Positions 33,030 to 44,238 of a stretch of DNA of 64,000 nt are shown piece by piece; the stretch's first letter is position 1; each line of letters starts with the position of its first letter. A program made the position numbers and the translations under genes. Under the pieces are notes generated by a model that was given only the letters and a program-made list of their open reading frames with translations, ran no database searches and was not told the DNA's origin. This stretch comes from Henckelia pumila (taxonomy: Eukaryota; Streptophyta; Magnoliopsida; Lamiales; Gesneriaceae): positions 82,111,442 to 82,175,441 of the forward strand of contig NC_133122.1 of the NCBI RefSeq assembly GCF_033568475.1, written 5' to 3'.

Positions 33030-36000
33030 TATCAGAGATTAGTATGCTTTCATCCGGAGGGGAGTGAGAGCTGGTTTTTCTATGGTGAGGGAGCGCGAAC
33101 CCCGATGCTCTTGGTATCAGCTTTGAGAGCCTGTCGAGCTCTAGAGTCTGGCGGGGAAGGCTACCTTATCTATGCAGTTGATTTGTCCGCTGAGAGCGTT
33201 GGGATAGAGAGCATTCCTATTGTGGATGAATTTCCAGATGTATTTCCTGATGAGATTCCGGGTTTTCCTCATGCTAGGGAAGTCGAGTTTGGCATAGAGT
33301 TGATGCCGGATACTTCGCCTATTTCTCGAGCACCGTATCATCTGGCTCCTTCAGAGATGCGTGAGTTGAAGAATCAGCTACAGGATCTTTTGGACAAGGG
33401 GTACATTCGTCCTAGTGTATCTCCTTGGGGAGCTCCTGTTCTCTTCGTGAAGAAGAAGGATGGGTCGATGCGGCTGTGCATTGACTATCGGCAGCTGAAT
33501 CGAGTCACTGTGAAGAACAAGTATCCTTTGCCTCTTATTGATGACTTGTTTGATCAGCTGCAGGGCACGTCAGTTTACTCCAAGATTGACTTGAGATCTG
33601 GGTATCATCAGTTGAGAGTCCGTGATCAGGACGTAGCCAAGACTGCATTCCGTACTCGCTATGGGCATTACGAGTTCCTAGTGATGCCATTTGGTTTGAC
33701 TAATGTGCCGGCTATATTCATGGATTTGATGAACCGTGTTTTCAGGGAGTATTTGGACAAGTTTGTCGTGGTCTTATTGACGACATCTTGGTGTATTCGC
33801 GTAATACGGAAGAGCATGTTTCTCACTTGCGGTTGGTACTGCAGACTCTTCGAGATGAACAGTTGTACGCCAAGCTGAGCAAGTTTGAGTTTTGGATGGA
33901 TAGAGTGGTATTTCTTGGCCATATCATATCCAGGGAGGGGATTTCTGTTGATCCAAGCAAGATTGAAGCGGTACTTAATTGGTCGCGTCCGACGACAGTT
34001 GCTGAGATCCGTAGTTTTCTGGGTCTAGCAGGGTATTATCGTCGCTTCATTCTGAACTTCTCTCAACTAACTCGACCTTTGACGCAGCTTACCCGCAAGG
34101 GTGTGGATTTCGAGTGGTCCTCCAAGTGTGAGGAGAACTTCTGTGAGCTTCGACGGAGGTTGACTTCTGCGCCGGTGTTGGCATTACCGTCAGGATCTGG
34201 AGGGTATGTGGTATACACGGATGCTTCTCTTCAGGGGTTAGGTTGTGTCCTGACTCAGAAGGGGCATGTGATCGCATACGATTCTAGACAGCTGAAGCTT
34301 CATGAGAACAACTATCCAGTCCATGATTTGGAGTTAGCAGCCATTGTGTTTGCTTTGAAGATCTGGCGTCATTATCTGTATGGCGAGAAATTTGAGATCT
34401 TCACCGACCATAAGAGTCTCAAGTATTTGTTCACTCAGGCGGAGTTGAACATGAGGCAGAGACGTTGGATGGACTTGCTTAAGGACTATGATTGCGAGAT
34501 AAAGTACCATCCGGGACCTGCTAATCTCACCGCTGATGCCTTGAGTCGCAAGGTGCGACTATCCGCACTCCAGACTTGTTCGATGTCTAGTGCGATCAGT
34601 TACTGTTGTACTTCAGGTTATACCTTCAAGCATAAGAAAGGTATGCAGAGTATCCAGATGTTTGCAATATTATCTGAGCCAGCTTTGTATTCGCGGATTC
34701 GAGATGCTCAGATGTCTGATTTGAAGACCCAGCGTTTAGCTCGTCTAGCAAACGAGGGTAGCTCGTCTGGATTTCATTATCAGTCAGATGGATTTCTGTG
34801 TTTGTCTGGTAGACTTGTGATTCCGCAGGATGAAGAGTTGCGAGAGGAGATTTTGTCTCAGGCGCATCGCACTAAGTTGAGTATTCATCCTGGGAGCAAC
34901 AAGATGTACAAGGATCTACGTACTCGTTTGTGGTGGAAAGGAATGAAATGCAGTGTTTATCAGTTTGTTTCGAGATGTTTGGTGTGTCAACAGGTCAAGG
35001 CAGAGCACCGACGACCTGTAGGATTGCTTCACAGTCTGCCTATTCCTGAATGGAAATGGGATTTTATCACAATGGACTTTGTGACCCATTTTCCGGTATC
35101 CCCGAGGAACTGTGATGCTATCTGGGTTGTAGTGGATCGACTTACCAAGTCAGCGCATTTCATTTCCTATAACCGGGAGTAAAATGTGGATCGTATGGCA
35201 CGGTTGTACATTCAGGAGATCGTTCGACTTCATGGAGTGCCTGTGAGCATTGTCAGCGATCGGGACCCCATGTTCACTTCTAGATTCTGGGGGAGTGTTT
35301 AGCGTGCGATGGGTACTACTCTCAGTTTGAGTACTGCCTATCATCCGGAGACTGATGGTCAGTCAGAGCGCACTATCCGTACTTTGTAGGATATGCTTAG
35401 AGCGTGCGTCATGGATTTTGGTTCAGCCTGGCATGATCATTTGCCATTGATCGAGTTTGCGTACAACAACAGCTATCATACTAGCATTGAGATGGAACCT
35501 TTTGAGGCGTTGTACGGGCGACGTTGTCGTACTCCAATCTTCTGGGAAGAAGTGGGGGAGAGACAGGATGAGGGACCGGAGTTTATCCAGTAGGCGATAG
35601 ACATTGTTGATCAGATCAAGAAACGGATTAAGACTGCACAGGATCGTCAGGCCAGCTATGCTAATATCAAGCGTAGGCCTTTGCAGTTCGATGTCGGGGA
35701 GAAAGTGTTTCTGAGAGTGTCACCTTTCCGCAAGATTCTCAGATTTGGCCTTAAGGGCAAGTTATCTCCCAGGTTTATCGGTCCGTAGATCTTGGAGAGC
35801 ATTGGCGATTTGGCTTATCGACTAGCTTTACCACCGCATCTGTCCAGTATTCACGACGTGTTCCACGTATCTCTGTTGCGACGGTATGTGGCAGATGAAT
35901 CTCATATTCTGCAGCGGTCTGAAGTTCAGGTGAACAAGGATTTGACCTATGTTGAGAAACCTATTCGTATCCTGGATTATAACGATAAGGTTTTACGGAA

Positions 36001-36106
36001 CAAAGTCATTCCTTTGGTTTTAGTTCAGTGGCAGCGCCGAGGCACTGAGGAAGCTACTTGGGAGCTTGAGGACAGGATGTGTGAAGACCATCCTGAGTTG
36101 TTTTGA
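33030..36106 (+). pseudogene. RT, RNase H and integrase of element D, broken by a frameshift and stops
   Basis: [33 protein letters not shown] and [10 protein letters not shown] one-base loss near 33775 hits the codons just before the catalytic IDD and shifts the frame. Then come [11 protein letters not shown], RNase H ([27 protein letters not shown]), integrase zinc region ([23 protein letters not shown]), core ([23 protein letters not shown]) and C-terminus ending HPELF at 36106. Stops in the second frame fall at 35180 (TAA), 35300, 35387, 35591 and 35786 (all TAG). Several replace Gln codons by comparison with the family. Confidence 0.9.
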
Positions 36107-36204
36107 TTTTATTCTTAAGTTGTATTCAGTTTCAAACTCTGTAAACGTTTGATTTGAATAAAGAATGTTTCTGATTTCTGTATTGCATTCGGTACTTAAG
36201 ATCT

Positions 36205-36239
36205 GATTTCGAGGACGAAATATCTTAAGTGGGTGAGAA
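36205..36239 (+). promoter_or_regulatory. Pre-LTR motif and purine-rich tract of element D
   Basis: A GAGGACGAAAT motif, common in this gypsy lineage just before the 3' LTR, is followed by AAGTGGGTGAGAA, which abuts the TG of the LTR. The tract is less purely purine than in A, B and C. Confidence 0.7.
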
Positions 36240-37593
36240 TGTAGTAGCCCGTATCCTAATTGAGTAATTAAAGGATTAATGTTAATTAAATAAATTGGGT
36301 ATCAGACGGATCGGAAGCTCCGAAGGCACGATCGGAAGCTCCGAACAGGATCGGAAGCTCCGATGAGCGATCGGAGGCACCGATAATATTACGTCAGGCA
36401 TGACGTGTGGTTGGATCGGAAGCTCCGATCAGGATCGGAAGCTCCGATCAGGATTTCAAGCTCCGATCACCCCTATCCGGAGTCAACAAGTGATATTTTG
36501 ACACGTGGCAGATCAGGATCTTCGGAAGCTCCGATGGCAGGATCGGACGTTCCGATCGAGGTTTAGACGTTCCGATCAAGGATCGGAAGTTCCAATCATT
36601 GTCTATAAATAGAGGACCGAGGCTTCATTCCCAATTGCCAATTCCGAGTATTTCCCTCTCCTTTCTAGTCTATTCGAGTTTTTCTAGCCTTCCTAAGCTT
36701 GACCCGATGGTCGGCGAGGCGTTCGATAGTCGTAGCAGAGTTGTGTCCAAGTTCTGGAGGCATCGACATCAAAGGGCTAACGACGGACGAAGGTATAGCT
36801 TTTGCTTCCTATAAATATTTAGGAGTATGCAATAGATTAGTCAAGGCTTTTAGAGCGCTATAATGATAGTAGTATCATTTGGCAGTGTATAGAAGATTAT
36901 AGGTGTGGACCTAGGGCTGATATCACTTGCCTAGATTTGAGGTACGGAAGTACTGTTCGAGATATCCTGACTGAGTATGCATGTATTATGTGACTGCATG
37001 ATTTATATGTCATTGATTTATGCTGCATTCATTTGCATACTGAGCTATCTCCTTCGAGATGTCTGTTAGTAGGGTTGTACCCTATCCTGTTAGTGGATGG
37101 ACTTCCATGGCTTTGGGTCTGGTAAATCCACTGGTATTATGGTATGGGAGCCACCTCCTGAAGCGACGGCACAACGTGCTACATACCAGGGCCCGGTCTG
37201 TCTCTGTTATCTGATCCTTGACCTCGAGTTTATAGGGAGTTCACTTTGCATGCATGTATACTCATACTCTCGTACTGAGCGTTTTATGCTCACGTTTCGT
37301 ACTCTGTGTTTCTGGACACCCTATTGCATGGGGCAGGTTTGCGATTGGACAAGGCGGGTGGATCCAAGAGGGGCTAGTCAGTGGTTGACCAGCGGGAGCT
37401 TCGTCTAGGTTTTATTTCTGTTGTTTTGAGGTTGATACAGCTATTCGATTTGGTTGTATATTATTTGGATAAATTACAGATTCCTTTACTTGGGATTGTA
37501 TAATGTTTATGGTTTCCGCAGTTTTATTCTGATATCTGTTTAAGTAGCATGCCTAAGTTCTGTTAGTAGGTGATCCGGGTAAGGGTCACTACA
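36240..37593 (+). repeat. 3' LTR of element D
   Basis: 1354 bp running TGTAGTAGCCC...GGTCACTACA. U3 holds the dyad array (36310-36600) and a TATA box, TATAAATA, at 36604-36611. About 490 bp beyond the TATA box there is a 103-codon frame (37097-37408) that is also open in D-prime and, shortened, in the inverted LTR. Since the three LTRs are near copies, this alone does not show a gene. Confidence 0.9.
36310..36600 (+). promoter_or_regulatory. Array of TCGGA-N3-TCCGA dyads upstream of the D TATA box
   Basis: About ten copies or variants of TCGGAAGCTCCGA, often within GATCGGAAGCTCCGATC, end just before the TATA box at 36604. Variants include TCGGAGGCACCGA and TCGGACGTTCCGA. The arms match those in D-prime while the centre and flanks differ. 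This looks like a multiplied promoter-proximal site in U3. Confidence 0.7.
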
Positions 37594-37598
37594 GACTT

Positions 37599-38408
37599 GC
37601 CTAGATTGCAACGGATGTTTGGGTCTATATTTGAGTGGCATGGAATGTAGAGCGACCTCCATGACCAGAATACTCTATATAGTAGTGCCAAAGTTCGAGG
37701 TCGAGAAGCTCAATGCCCACCCCGATTGGGAGAGTAGGTGGTGACGTTGTGTTTTCTTTTCCCTTAGGATCCCTAAGATCGAGATTCATATTGAATCAGA
37801 GAATTGATAACCCCAGATTCTTGAGCATGCATTTCATCCATGAATTATTTGAAATGTTTAAATTCTCATTTGTTTTTGTCATTCATACTGGGTTTTTATA
37901 CTCACCGGTTTTCCGGCTGTTGCTTTGTCTTGTGTGTGTGCATTGCGACTGTGGTTTGGGGTCAAGCCTTAGAGGACCTTAAAGATTTGAAATGAGATTA
38001 TAAGTGGAGCTCGTGTCTAGAAATCAAATGATTTTAAATAAATGTTGAAGACATGTTGAATATTTGGAGTTTTCAAATTTGTTGCATTTTATACTCGTTT
38101 GAATGATTTTCGGGCATCCTTTTAATGTGAAATTTGATCAATACTTTGAGATATCAACATTTTGTGTTTTTGGAGCAAGGAAAGTAGAGAAAATTGAACT
38201 TTCCCGAATCCAATGCGCGGCCGCGCAACATAAGGGCGCGGCCTTGCATCCAAAGCACAAAAAAATGCGCACTGCGGCCGCGCGCCCACGCCTCCATCCC
38301 CCAAAAAAAACATTTTTCGACGGCGTTTTTTTGCGTCGCCAAATGTAAGGCATGCGTCGTCAAATGTCATATTGATTATTTTAAGTATTTTCACCCGAGG
38401 TCCCCACA
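37599..38408 (+). repeat. 3' LTR of element C, part 2
   Basis: Continues the C LTR after D and ends CCGAGGTCCCCACA. It includes the ~715 bp missing from the 5' LTR. A CG-rich stretch with GCGGCCGCGC-type motifs lies at 38211-38300, 110-200 bp before the LTR end, comparable in position to the hairpins of A and B. CCAGA at 38409-38413 is C's right target duplication. Confidence 0.85.
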
Positions 38409-38607
38409 CCAGACCTGCCTGGACTTTGATACCACTGATGTGGATTTTTGATGCCACTTATGTGGGCTTTTGATGGCAGACCTACCTATACTTTGATACC
38501 ACTGATGTGGGTTTTTGATTCCACTGATGTGGGCTTTTGATGCGAGACCTGCCTGAACTTTGATACCAGTGATGTGGATTTTTGATGCCACTGATGTGGA
38601 CTTTTGT
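38409..38607. repeat. Tandem array of ~67-bp units in element G, right portion
   Basis: About three more units of the array at 21955-22570, with the same three-part unit. Left and right portions belonged to one array of about eleven units before element C landed. Confidence 0.9.
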
Positions 38608-38831
38608 GATATGTTCTAAGTGGTAATATTTAATTAGAAAAGAATGCTCCACAAAAGTTATAATAAAACATATTCTGACTCAATATGATAGGACTGACTC
38701 TTGAAACAGAATTAAAGTACTGACTCTTAAAACTAAACGAAAAGTAAATGACACAAAAAGATGACTGACTAGTTGAAGACCAGATGAGTGAGCTACATCA
38801 CAAAAATAGGCCTGAGCTGAGCTATTAAGGA
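38608..38831 (-). other. Non-coding stretch of element G between integrase and the repeats
   Basis: AT-rich, with no gene seen. By position it is 3' untranslated sequence of G. Confidence 0.4.
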
Positions 38832-39960
38832 TTATCTTTTCAAGTGTTGCGCATTCCATGGACTTTTTCCTTTCTTGCCTTTGGCGTCCTCCAAGTAATA
38901 AGCAGCTACTCCGGATTTTCCTATCACCTTGAATGGTCCTTCATACTTGGCGTCTAACTTTCCTCTTTCTCCTTGATGTTGGATCTTTCTCATAACCAAG
39001 TCTCCTTCCTGGAAAGCCTTAGGATGCACTCTTTTATTGTAAGCCCGAGTCATTCTTTTTCGATAAGCTGTAAGTCTTATATCTTCTCGGGTTCTATTCT
39101 CTTCATGTAAGTCAAGATCTATTGCCCATAACTTTTGATTGCACCCTCCATATGCCATTATACGAGCACTTTCTTGTCCAATTTTGGCTTGAAGGATAGC
39201 TTCCGTCCCGTACATCATGTTAAAAGGATCGTTTCACCTGTTCCGGATCAGGCCATAGTTCGGTAAGACCAGAGCACTGATGTGAGCTCTTCTACCTACA
39301 TACCATTGGCTGTATCCAATCGTGTTTTAAGAGCTTGAACTATTGTTCTGTTGGTAACTTCTACCTGTACATTCCCTTGTGGGTGTGCTACAGATGTGAA
39401 AACTTGCTCGATCTTCATCTCTTGACACCATTATCAAACTTTAGCTCCACAGAATTGTCTCCCATTGTCTGATACCAACCTGCACGGGATCCCGAATCGG
39501 CACACTATATTGTTCCATATAAAACTGAGCACTTCTTTCTTTATAATTTTAGCTAGGGGCTCAGTCTCCACCTATTTAGAATAATAATCGACTGCAACCA
39601 GCAAGAATTTACTTTACCCCACGCTAACAAGGAATGGACATACAATATCCATCCCCCACTGATCAAAAGGACAGGTATCCACAACTGCCTTCATGTATTC
39701 CGCGGGTCTTCATTGTAAGTTAGCATGTCTTTGGCAATTATAACATGAATTGACCAGATCTGATGAGTCTTTTCGCATAGTAGGCCAGAAAAAACCAGCT
39801 AAGAGAGCTTTCCAAGCCAAAGCAATGTTTCTTAGGTGACTTCCGCGAGAACCTTCATGAATTTCTTGTAATACATAATTCGCCACGTCAGGGCCCAAAC
39901 ACTTTAACAACGGTTGGGAAAAAGATCTTTTGAAAAGAATTTGATCGATCATGACAAAAT
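38832..39960 (-). pseudogene. Integrase of Tat-like element G
   Basis: Read leftwards. The zinc-binding N-terminus is at 39710-39952 (LQEIHEGSRGSH, then CYNCQRHANLQ). A stop- and frameshift-damaged core has the catalytic-type phrases LVAVDYYS (about 39600) and SDNGRQF (about 39450). The C-terminus at 38832-39218 has MMYGTEAILQAKIG, RAYNKRVHPKAFQEGDLV and a final PWNAQHLKR. These phrases are of the type found in Tat/Ogre/Retand gypsy integrases, distinct from the C and D elements. The region is non-functional. Confidence 0.85.
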
Positions 39961-40008
39961 GCAGGGCCTCTGTTTCACTTTCTTAACTCTTTTATTATCG
40001 CTCGGTAA

Positions 40009-40593
40009 TTATTTTTTGGTCATGTATTTATGTATATCGTATCTCCAATCCCCTTCTGGTACCTGAGCTATGATATCGTCAAGAGTTTCCAATTGAGACA
40101 CAAGCTCCTGACCTGGGACAATGGGGTCAGGTTGGTCGCCTAAGGCACTGGCTAGGCGAGCCAAGTGGTCGGCTTTGATATTGTCAGCTCGAGGGATGAG
40201 ATCTAAGTTTAGCTCAGTAAATCCTTCTTTAGCTTTGTCTAATGCTTTGGCATACTTCAACATATTCTCATATTTGATTTCAAACTTCCCATTACTCCGT
40301 GCAGCCTTGAGTCCCAGTAAAAGTTCCTCATATTTAGCTTCATTGTTGGAAGCTCAAATGTCCAACCTAATTGATATATTAGTTTCTTCACCCCAGGGTG
40401 ATACAATTACGATCCCCACACCACTTCCTGTTTGACATGATGACCCATCTACGAAAATCCTCCTTAGTTCTTCTTGATCTGACTGAACTGTCTCTGCCAA
40501 AAGTCGGCTAGGTCTTGGGATTTTTGGCTGTTTGGGGTTCAAATTTAATGTCATATTTGCTCAATTCTGTAATCAATCTGATAAGTCTTCCTG
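40009..40593 (-). pseudogene. RNase H region of element G, part cut by element E
   Basis: The frame at 40354-40554 (minus) includes RRIFVDGSSCQTGSGVGIVI, with the first catalytic Asp of RNase H in FVDGSS. The frame at 40009-40263 continues with YAKALDKAKEGFTELNLD and an RADNIKADHLARLAS phrase typical of the RNase H end. Stops and a frame change lie between the blocks. ACGTG at 40594-40598 is the target duplication of E. Confidence 0.85.
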
Positions 40594-40598
40594 ACGTG

Positions 40599-42111
40599 TG
40601 ATAAGTGCATTTTCTATGCATTAATTTGTGATATTTTTATGTTTATTTTATGTGCATTCATATTGTTTGGTGTGTTTTTATTTGTTTTATTGCATTCATG
40701 TGTCTTTCATTCTACGGGTTTTATTTTTAGGAAAAATGAAAATTAAAAGAGTTTTGAAGGCAAGAGAAAAGAAAAGAAAAGAAAAAAAATATTGAAGCGC
40801 TAAAGTGAAAGTTTTCACTAAACGTTAGCACTACATTTAGTGTTATTGCTCTAAACGTTTTCACTAAATTGAGTGAAAATACTCTAAAGATCAAGAAGAA
40901 GCGCAAACACGCAAGGTAAGGGAGAATAGCGCATGGTAATGCGCTAACGCGCAAAGGATATGGGCAATCGCACAATGAAGAAATAAATACGCGCGCGAGC
41001 AAGTTTCGTCCTCGCGCAAGCGCTTAAGGGAATTCCAGCAGAGTTGAATGAAGAACTCGCGCGAGCGAGTTTATACCTCGCGTGCGCGCGAGAGGAGTAC
41101 CTGACACTGTTTTGAAGACTTGCGCGCGAGCGGGTTCTATGTCAGACGCGAGCGCGAGTTTCAGAGTCTGAAAATTCGGAAATCCCTTGTGGCATAAGGA
41201 ATCTAATTATTATGAGATCCAAACACTATAAATAGAGGATTTTAATATTTTTGAAGGGTTCCAGATTTTCCAGAAGCAGAGGACGCGCAAGGAGTCTACT
41301 GCTTGGGAGAAGATTTCTTTCTTTTCTTTTATTTTTATTTTCAATTCATGATTAAAAACTTTGATTGGGAATTATGTTAAATTTTGAGTAGTTTTTCTTT
41401 TTCGATCAAGGCCACGTGATTGATCCAGACAAATTTATGTAGAAAACTTGTTTGTTTATTCGAGAATTTTCAAACTTGATTTTATTTTATTGACTATCGA
41501 ATTTATATTTGTCTTGTGAATTTCCTGGCCAGTTATTTGCTTGCATGTTAATTGATTCCAATTCAACAGAGAAGGTTTTGATTTTGATTACTTTGATAAT
41601 CAACATATTGTAAAACCAACTAGAAATAGAATTTGGTTTCATTATGCGGTTTGGGTGTAAACTAAATTTTCACTGTTATTCATGCATTCAAATTTGATTA
41701 GAATTATGAAAGATTTATCCGTCAATATTTGAATAGGTCTGATTGTTCTAGAAATAGTCATTTGAACAAGATAGGAGAACTCCTGTGAATTAAAATTAAA
41801 TCTGAGTCTTGAATCGACGACTTGTTATATAATTTGTCTGGTACCTACGTGTGTCCTTGATCGAGCTTTTCCCAAATTGAATTCAGCCTTTACTATTTGT
41901 TGCATTTTAGTGAATTTATTTTATTTGAAATTTTAGTTATTATTTTAATATATGAATTCACTCTTTTTGATTAGTCAAGATTAAGTAGAAATAATTATAT
42001 TTTGGTAGTCATATTTATACAGTTCCTGTGAGTTCGATACTTTGGCTCTCTGTCCATTTTGCTATTACTTGACCTAGTGCACTTGTAAGTTGATACCGAT
42101 TTAGCCGGTCA
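40599..42111 (+). repeat. 5' LTR of element E
   Basis: 1513 bp. A CG-rich array of CTCGCGCGAGCGAG-type motifs spans 40985-41165, with TATAAATA at 41227-41234. The same order is seen in the 3' LTR and in the reverse solo copy at 51795-53095. Confidence 0.9.
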
Positions 42112-42117
42112 AGTTTT

Positions 42118-42135
42118 TGGCGCCGTTTCTGGGGA
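42118..42135 (+). promoter_or_regulatory. Primer-binding site of element E (tRNA-Asp type)
   Basis: TGGCGCCGTTTCTGGGGA differs at two bases from the 18-base complement of plant tRNA-Asp used by Athila-type elements. It starts six bases after the LTR. Confidence 0.85.
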
Positions 42136-42258
42136 CTGTTTGTGATATCAGAATTTTTGTTTCTCTTGAAATTAGACTGTATTTTAATTTATTTTATTAA
42201 ATTCCAAAATCTCTTCTTTTCTTTGAAATTTTCAGGTACTCATCTGCTAGACGAAGAG

Positions 42259-44238
42259 ATGGAGGACAATCGTACTGTTTGGGATCTGATTAGGCCTCCT
42301 GTTGAAGGATATGGATCTAGCCTCGTTCGCCCCGCTGTTGAGGCGAACAATTTTGATCTGAAACTCTCTACTATTCACATGATCCAACTTCAAGCACGTT
42401 TTGGAGGCAATTCCATGGAGGATCCTTATGCTCATCCGGAGCAATTCCTATCGATCTGTGACACGTTCAAATTTATTGGGGTAACCTCTGATGCAGTGAG
42501 AATGTGGTTATTCCCATTCTCTCTACAAGGTAAAGAGACTGAGTGGCTCGATGATCTACCTACAGGATCTATCACCACCTGGACTGAGCTTGTTCAAATC
42601 TTCTTGAACAAGTACTTCCCTCCTACGAAGATGGCAAAATTGTTTTCAGATATTATATCTTTCAAGAAAAAGGAGGGTGAATCTTTACATGCGGCATGGA
42701 TCAGATTCAAGAAGATGTTGAGGATGCGTCCTCAACATAATCTTACTCAAAGCCAGAAGACTCAGACCTTCTACAATGTGGCAGATCAATCAGTTAGATC
42801 CATGTTGGATGCTACTGCTAATGGATGCTTATTCAAGAAGACGCCAGCAAACACTTGGGAAATCATTGGCAACATGGCAGAGAGTAATAAAGGGTGGCCG
42901 GATGTGAAGAAAGAGAAGGTGGCTGGAGTTCTAGAGGTCGATGCTTTAATGGCCTTGAATGCAAGGATTGATGCTCTGACACACCAAGTGGCACTTATGA
43001 ATGTAGCGCCACTAAATCATGTACAAGGGAATATGCAAGAAGAGCAGCAGCTGTTTGAAGTTTAAGCGGCTAATTTTGCAGAAAATCAAGGACGACAGTC
43101 GTACAACTCCTACAACAACAACTATAATCAAAACTGGCAGCCCAAGCAAGAGGAGAAAAAGCAGAGTTTTGAGGAGATCATGATGAAATATGTGGCTGGT
43201 ACTGAGGCTTGCTTACAGAATCAGGAAAGTATGCTGCAGAAGTTAGAAATTCAGATGGGTCAGATCGCAACCCAATTGTCAACTCGTCCTGCTGGAGCTT
43301 TACCAAGTAACACTGAAACAAACCCCAGAGGTGTTAATGTTATCATGGTCGTGACTCGAGCACAGTCTGAGGAGCAGTAGAGGGACGAAGAAAAGATGAT
43401 GGAGGGGCCAAAAAATTCAAATTCCAAGGAGGATATGCGTGCTGAAAATTCCTCAATGGCAGATAAGAAAGGTAAGACTTTAAAATTTGAAGTTAATGAT
43501 GATGTTGATATTTCTACTTTACCTTTTCCCCATAGAGCTAAGCAATTATTATTTGATCATCACTTTAAAAAGTTTCTTGAAATTTTCAAGAAACTGCATA
43601 TTAACATAAGTTTTGCAGACGCTTTAGCTCAGATGCCGAACTATGCAAAATTTCTGAAGGACTTGCTGAAGAATAAAAAGAAGCTGAAAGATCTGGCGCA
43701 AGAAACAATGAATGAGGAGTGCTTGGCAGTGTTGCAAAATAGGCTCCCACCAAAATTTCAAGATCCAGGGAGTTTTTCTATACCTTGCCAAATTGGAAAT
43801 TTATCATTGAAAAATATTCTGTGTGATTTAGGATCGAGCATAAATTTAATGTATTATTCACTTGCTCAAAAATTAGGTATAGAAAATATTGAACCTGTCT
43901 CTATCTCTCTCAAATTTGCTAATGGATCTATTAAATATCCAAGAGGGATAGTGGAGAATGTCCTAGTCAAGATTGATCACTTTATTTATCCCGTTGATTT
44001 TGTTATTCTTGATATGGATGAGGATTATGAGGTTCCACTGATTCTAGGGCGTCCGTTTCTTGCTGCTAGTAGGGCCTTAATTGATGTGAAAAAAGGAGAG
44101 TTGGTGTATAGAGTGAATGATGAGCAAGTAGTGTTTAATATGTTTAAGTCGTCTAGCGATAGCACAAATTTAAAATATTGCTTTTCTGTCAATTTTATTG
44201 ATGTGATTCATGATGTTGGGAAATGCCAGCAAGTTTAG
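42259..44238 (+). pseudogene. Gag-protease of Athila-like element E, two in-frame stops
   Basis: A single frame from the ATG at 42259 (MEDNRTVWDLIRPPVEGYG) to TAG at 44236 is interrupted only by TAA at 43063 and TAG at 43378. Gag has the retrotransposon capsid phrase FPPTKMAKLFSDIISFKKKE (about residues 115-135). A Gln/Asn-rich linker follows, without a clear CCHC knuckle. The protease region has CDLGSSINLMYYSLAQKLG, with DLG in place of DTG/DSG as usual in Athila relatives, and ends near LILGRPFLAASRALIDV. About 660 codons in all. Lack of frameshifts implies fairly recent loss of function. Confidence 0.9.

Larger units (their letters stand above)
30962..37593 (+). mobile_element. Element D: gypsy retrotransposon with an inverted 5' LTR
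   Basis: Flanked by GACTT (30957-30961 and 37594-37598). Instead of two direct LTRs, the left end is a complete LTR in reverse (30962-32291), followed by only the last 136 bp of a forward LTR (32292-32427). Then come PBS, a mostly deleted gag, pol and a full forward 3' LTR (36240-37593). Both outer ends are therefore the U5 end of the LTR. Pol is much better preserved than in C but carries one frameshift and several stops. Confidence 0.9.
22571..38408 (+). mobile_element. Element C: decayed Ty3/gypsy retrotransposon with two later insertions
   Basis: The LTR opens TGTAATGCCTC and the element ends CCGAGGTCCCCACA, flanked by CCAGA at 22566-22570 and 38409-38413. Order is truncated 5' LTR, gag, protease, RT, RNase H, integrase, polypurine tract, 3' LTR, all on the plus strand. 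Pol is broken by stops and frameshifts. A reverse solo LTR (27829-29217) splits integrase, and element D (30962-37593) splits the 3' LTR. LTR ends and pol resemble those of A and B, so C is a dead member of the lineage from which their traces derive. Confidence 0.9.

Noticed and set aside
38103..38457. Several overlapping frames in both strands of a GC-rich segment
   Set aside because: They result from the CG-rich block of the C LTR; mutually overlapping frames with Arg/Ala-rich composition are expected there.
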